Source of the DNA: Amoeboradix gromovi
Lineage: Eukaryota > Sanchytriomycota > Sanchytriomycetes > Sanchytriales > Sanchytriaceae
Assembly: GCA_018985225.1 (NCBI GenBank)
Contig: JADGIF010000155.1
Location: 1 to 16,664 of the forward strand
DNA length: 16,664 nt
Reading direction: 5' to 3'
Shown here: positions 15,881 to 16,664 of the stretch, one piece after another
Numbering within the stretch: the stretch's first letter is position 1
How the letters are laid out: every line of letters starts with the position of its first letter
Made by a program: the position numbers and the translations under genes
Notes under the pieces: model-generated
What the model was told of the DNA's origin: nothing
Databases searched by the model: none
Seen by the model: the letters and a program-made list of their open reading frames with translations, nothing else

Positions 15881-15993
15881 GGAGTAAATTTTGACAAGAC
15901 ATTTCGAGAAAACTCGATTTCAAGTTTTTATTGTAAATCGAGTGTAAAAACTAGATCAGCTAATTTAACCAATCAAATAGTGTATATATACCA

Positions 15994-16045
15994 ACCCAAA
16001 TGTAAAAACTAGACCAAGTAATAGAATATTTCCTCTTTTAAAGTA
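15994..16045. repeat. two dispersed-repeat fragments joined in inverted orientation
   Basis: 15994-16018 matches the left part (CCAAATGTAAAAACTAGACC and on to AAG). 16019-16045 matches the opposite strand of the right part (TAATAGAATATTTCCTC, then TTTTAAAG), lacking the segment between the two CCTCC direct repeats seen in copy 2. Confidence 0.55.
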
Positions 16046-16071
16046 TATCATCATTTACAATTAAATTTAGA

Positions 16072-16078
16072 CCAATCA
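16072..16078 (+). promoter_or_regulatory. CCAAT box before the 85-residue ORF
   Basis: CCAATCA 36 bp before the ATG at 16114, the same type and distance range as at 1998-2038. Supports a promoter here. Confidence 0.4.
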
Positions 16079-16113
16079 AATCACAGATTCCCTCATAAAA
16101 TTAATTTTGCTCC

Positions 16114-16371
16114 ATGGCTTCACCCATTTCAGAGTCACTGGCATCTACTTCATTTTCACCTTTTCAATTACAAGTTGATGCTGATGAATATTTTAGAGTA
16201 AAAATATTTAAAGATCTATATACAAAACTAAAGGAAAGTTTTGGTATTGAGATGGAAATTGATTCTAATGTTGATTTACAATCAGGATCATCAGTGTGTG
16301 TAAAACACATATTTAGCAATAAGTTATTAGAACGTTCAATCGACAATGAAAATGAGGAATTCCTGGAATAG
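16114..16371 (+). CDS. orphan 85-residue protein, possibly truncated by a repeat
   Basis: ATG 16114 to TAG 16369-16371. A Ser-rich start (ASPISESLASTSFS) leads into a helical stretch around YFRVKIFKDLYTKLKESFGI and an acidic end (NENEEFLE). No family recognised and no membrane or signal segment. Codon use looks like that of the confident genes. CCAATCA lies 36 bp upstream. A dispersed-repeat copy starts 23 bp after the stop, so a longer ancestral gene may have been cut short by that insertion. AATAAA occurs at 16448-16453. Confidence 0.5.
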   Translation: MASPISESLASTSFSPFQLQVDADEYFRVKIFKDLYTKLKESFGIEMEIDSNVDLQSGSSVCVKHIFSNKLLERSIDNENEEFLE

Positions 16372-16664
16372 TACCTTGATACAAAGGATAACAGATGGGA
16401 CATACACTACAAAAACTAGACAAAACAAAATGTATCCAAATTATAAAAATAAATAGTCTGTATAGCTATTCTTTTGCCCTTTCATCCAGTCTTTATTTTA
16501 GATTTGTAGAAAACTATTGACTTATGATTTGAAAAGAAAGAAAGAGGGTTATAAAAAAGTAAAAGAACGGGATAAAAAGGTGATTACTATGGAGATGGTA
16601 GCTACAAGCATAACAGAAGAGGAAACTGCTCTATTCCAAACAAGAAGTTGATCTATTCATTGGG
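16372..16664. other. window end, no confident gene
   Basis: Besides the repeat copy at 16395-16421 there is an ATG at 16590 opening only 20 codons, and another frame, open from about 16575 to the window edge, that reads like a Gly/Tyr/Asn-rich peptide. Either could be the start of a gene beyond the window. Confidence 0.3.
16395..16421 (+). repeat. dispersed repeat, diverged end fragment
   Basis: ATGGGACATACACTACAAAA followed by ACTAGAC: the family's terminal segment with several changes, same orientation as 13268 and 15856. Confidence 0.6.

Larger units (their letters stand above)
15488..16113. other. 626-bp repeat-rich region
   Basis: It starts with AATAAA at 15492-15497. It then has repeat fragments at 15856-15880, 15942-15958 and 15994-16045, a perfect 9-bp inverted repeat ACTCGATTT / AAATCGAGT at 15912-15920 and 15935-15943, and CCAATCA at 15969 and 16072. 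An 80-codon open frame ending at 15894 runs into a repeat copy and has no known features. Confidence 0.5.

Noticed and set aside
15653-15894. 80-codon open frame ending in the repeat sequence
   Set aside because: It starts after TGA without an ATG, and its last residues are just the translated repeat end (WDTKYNK). The antisense is open as well. Probably chance.
15912-15943. Perfect 9-bp inverted repeat with 14-nt loop as a terminator or RNA hairpin
   Set aside because: Real as a sequence, but such stems occur by chance in AT-rich DNA, it follows no gene end, and hairpins do not terminate RNA polymerase II. Noted only in the region entry.
16575-16664. Possible start of a gene at the right edge
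   Set aside because: Two short open frames compete, one closing after 20 codons and one open at the edge. Not enough sequence to choose.

Overview
The window looks like nuclear DNA of an AT-rich, very gene-dense fungus. Two of its genes have fungal character: a Skt5/Chs4-type chitin synthase regulator with a C-terminal CaaX box, and a Cut8/Sts1-type nuclear proteasome tether. TAA, TAG and TGA all serve as stops. CTG reads as leucine at a conserved carrier-motif position (YKGLGP), so the standard code applies. The combination of a VMAT-like MFS transporter, tiny introns and very short intergenic gaps makes me think of an early-diverging lineage such as Zoopagomycota/Kickxellomycotina. That placement is inference only.

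Layout. 1-75 is one end of a dispersed repeat. 98-988 is a decayed reading frame kept in one frame over more than 800 bp, which I read as a dead Fanzor (eukaryotic TnpB-like RNA-guided nuclease). 1011-12816 is the housekeeping block: two small unknown ORFs (-) that may be one spliced gene, an MFS transporter (+), Cut8/Sts1 (-), Msp1/ATAD1 (-), Skt5/Chs4 (-), 4-hydroxyphenylpyruvate dioxygenase (+), a mitochondrial carrier of the thiamine-pyrophosphate type (+), and KRI1 (-). 12817-16664 is an accessory block rich in copies of the dispersed repeat. It holds a possible secreted coiled-coil protein, an orphan 85-residue protein and several small candidate ORFs.

The strongest observation is in the dioxygenase gene. 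Its conserved C-terminus is recovered only by removing a 19-nt intron at 10238-10256, with GT donor, TTAAC branch-like motif and CAG acceptor. That is close to the smallest spliceosomal introns known in any eukaryote. A 33-nt candidate intron would likewise fuse the two small minus-strand ORFs at 1011-1958 in frame.

Compaction is extreme. The dioxygenase stop and the carrier start are 28 bp apart. The carrier and KRI1 stops are 10 bp apart on opposite strands. AATAAA signals often overlap the stop codon. Promoters repeatedly carry CCAATCA boxes, twice as oppositely oriented pairs. No tRNA, rRNA or CRISPR array was seen. The genes do not form an obvious pathway; their grouping looks like ordinary eukaryotic neighbourhood.
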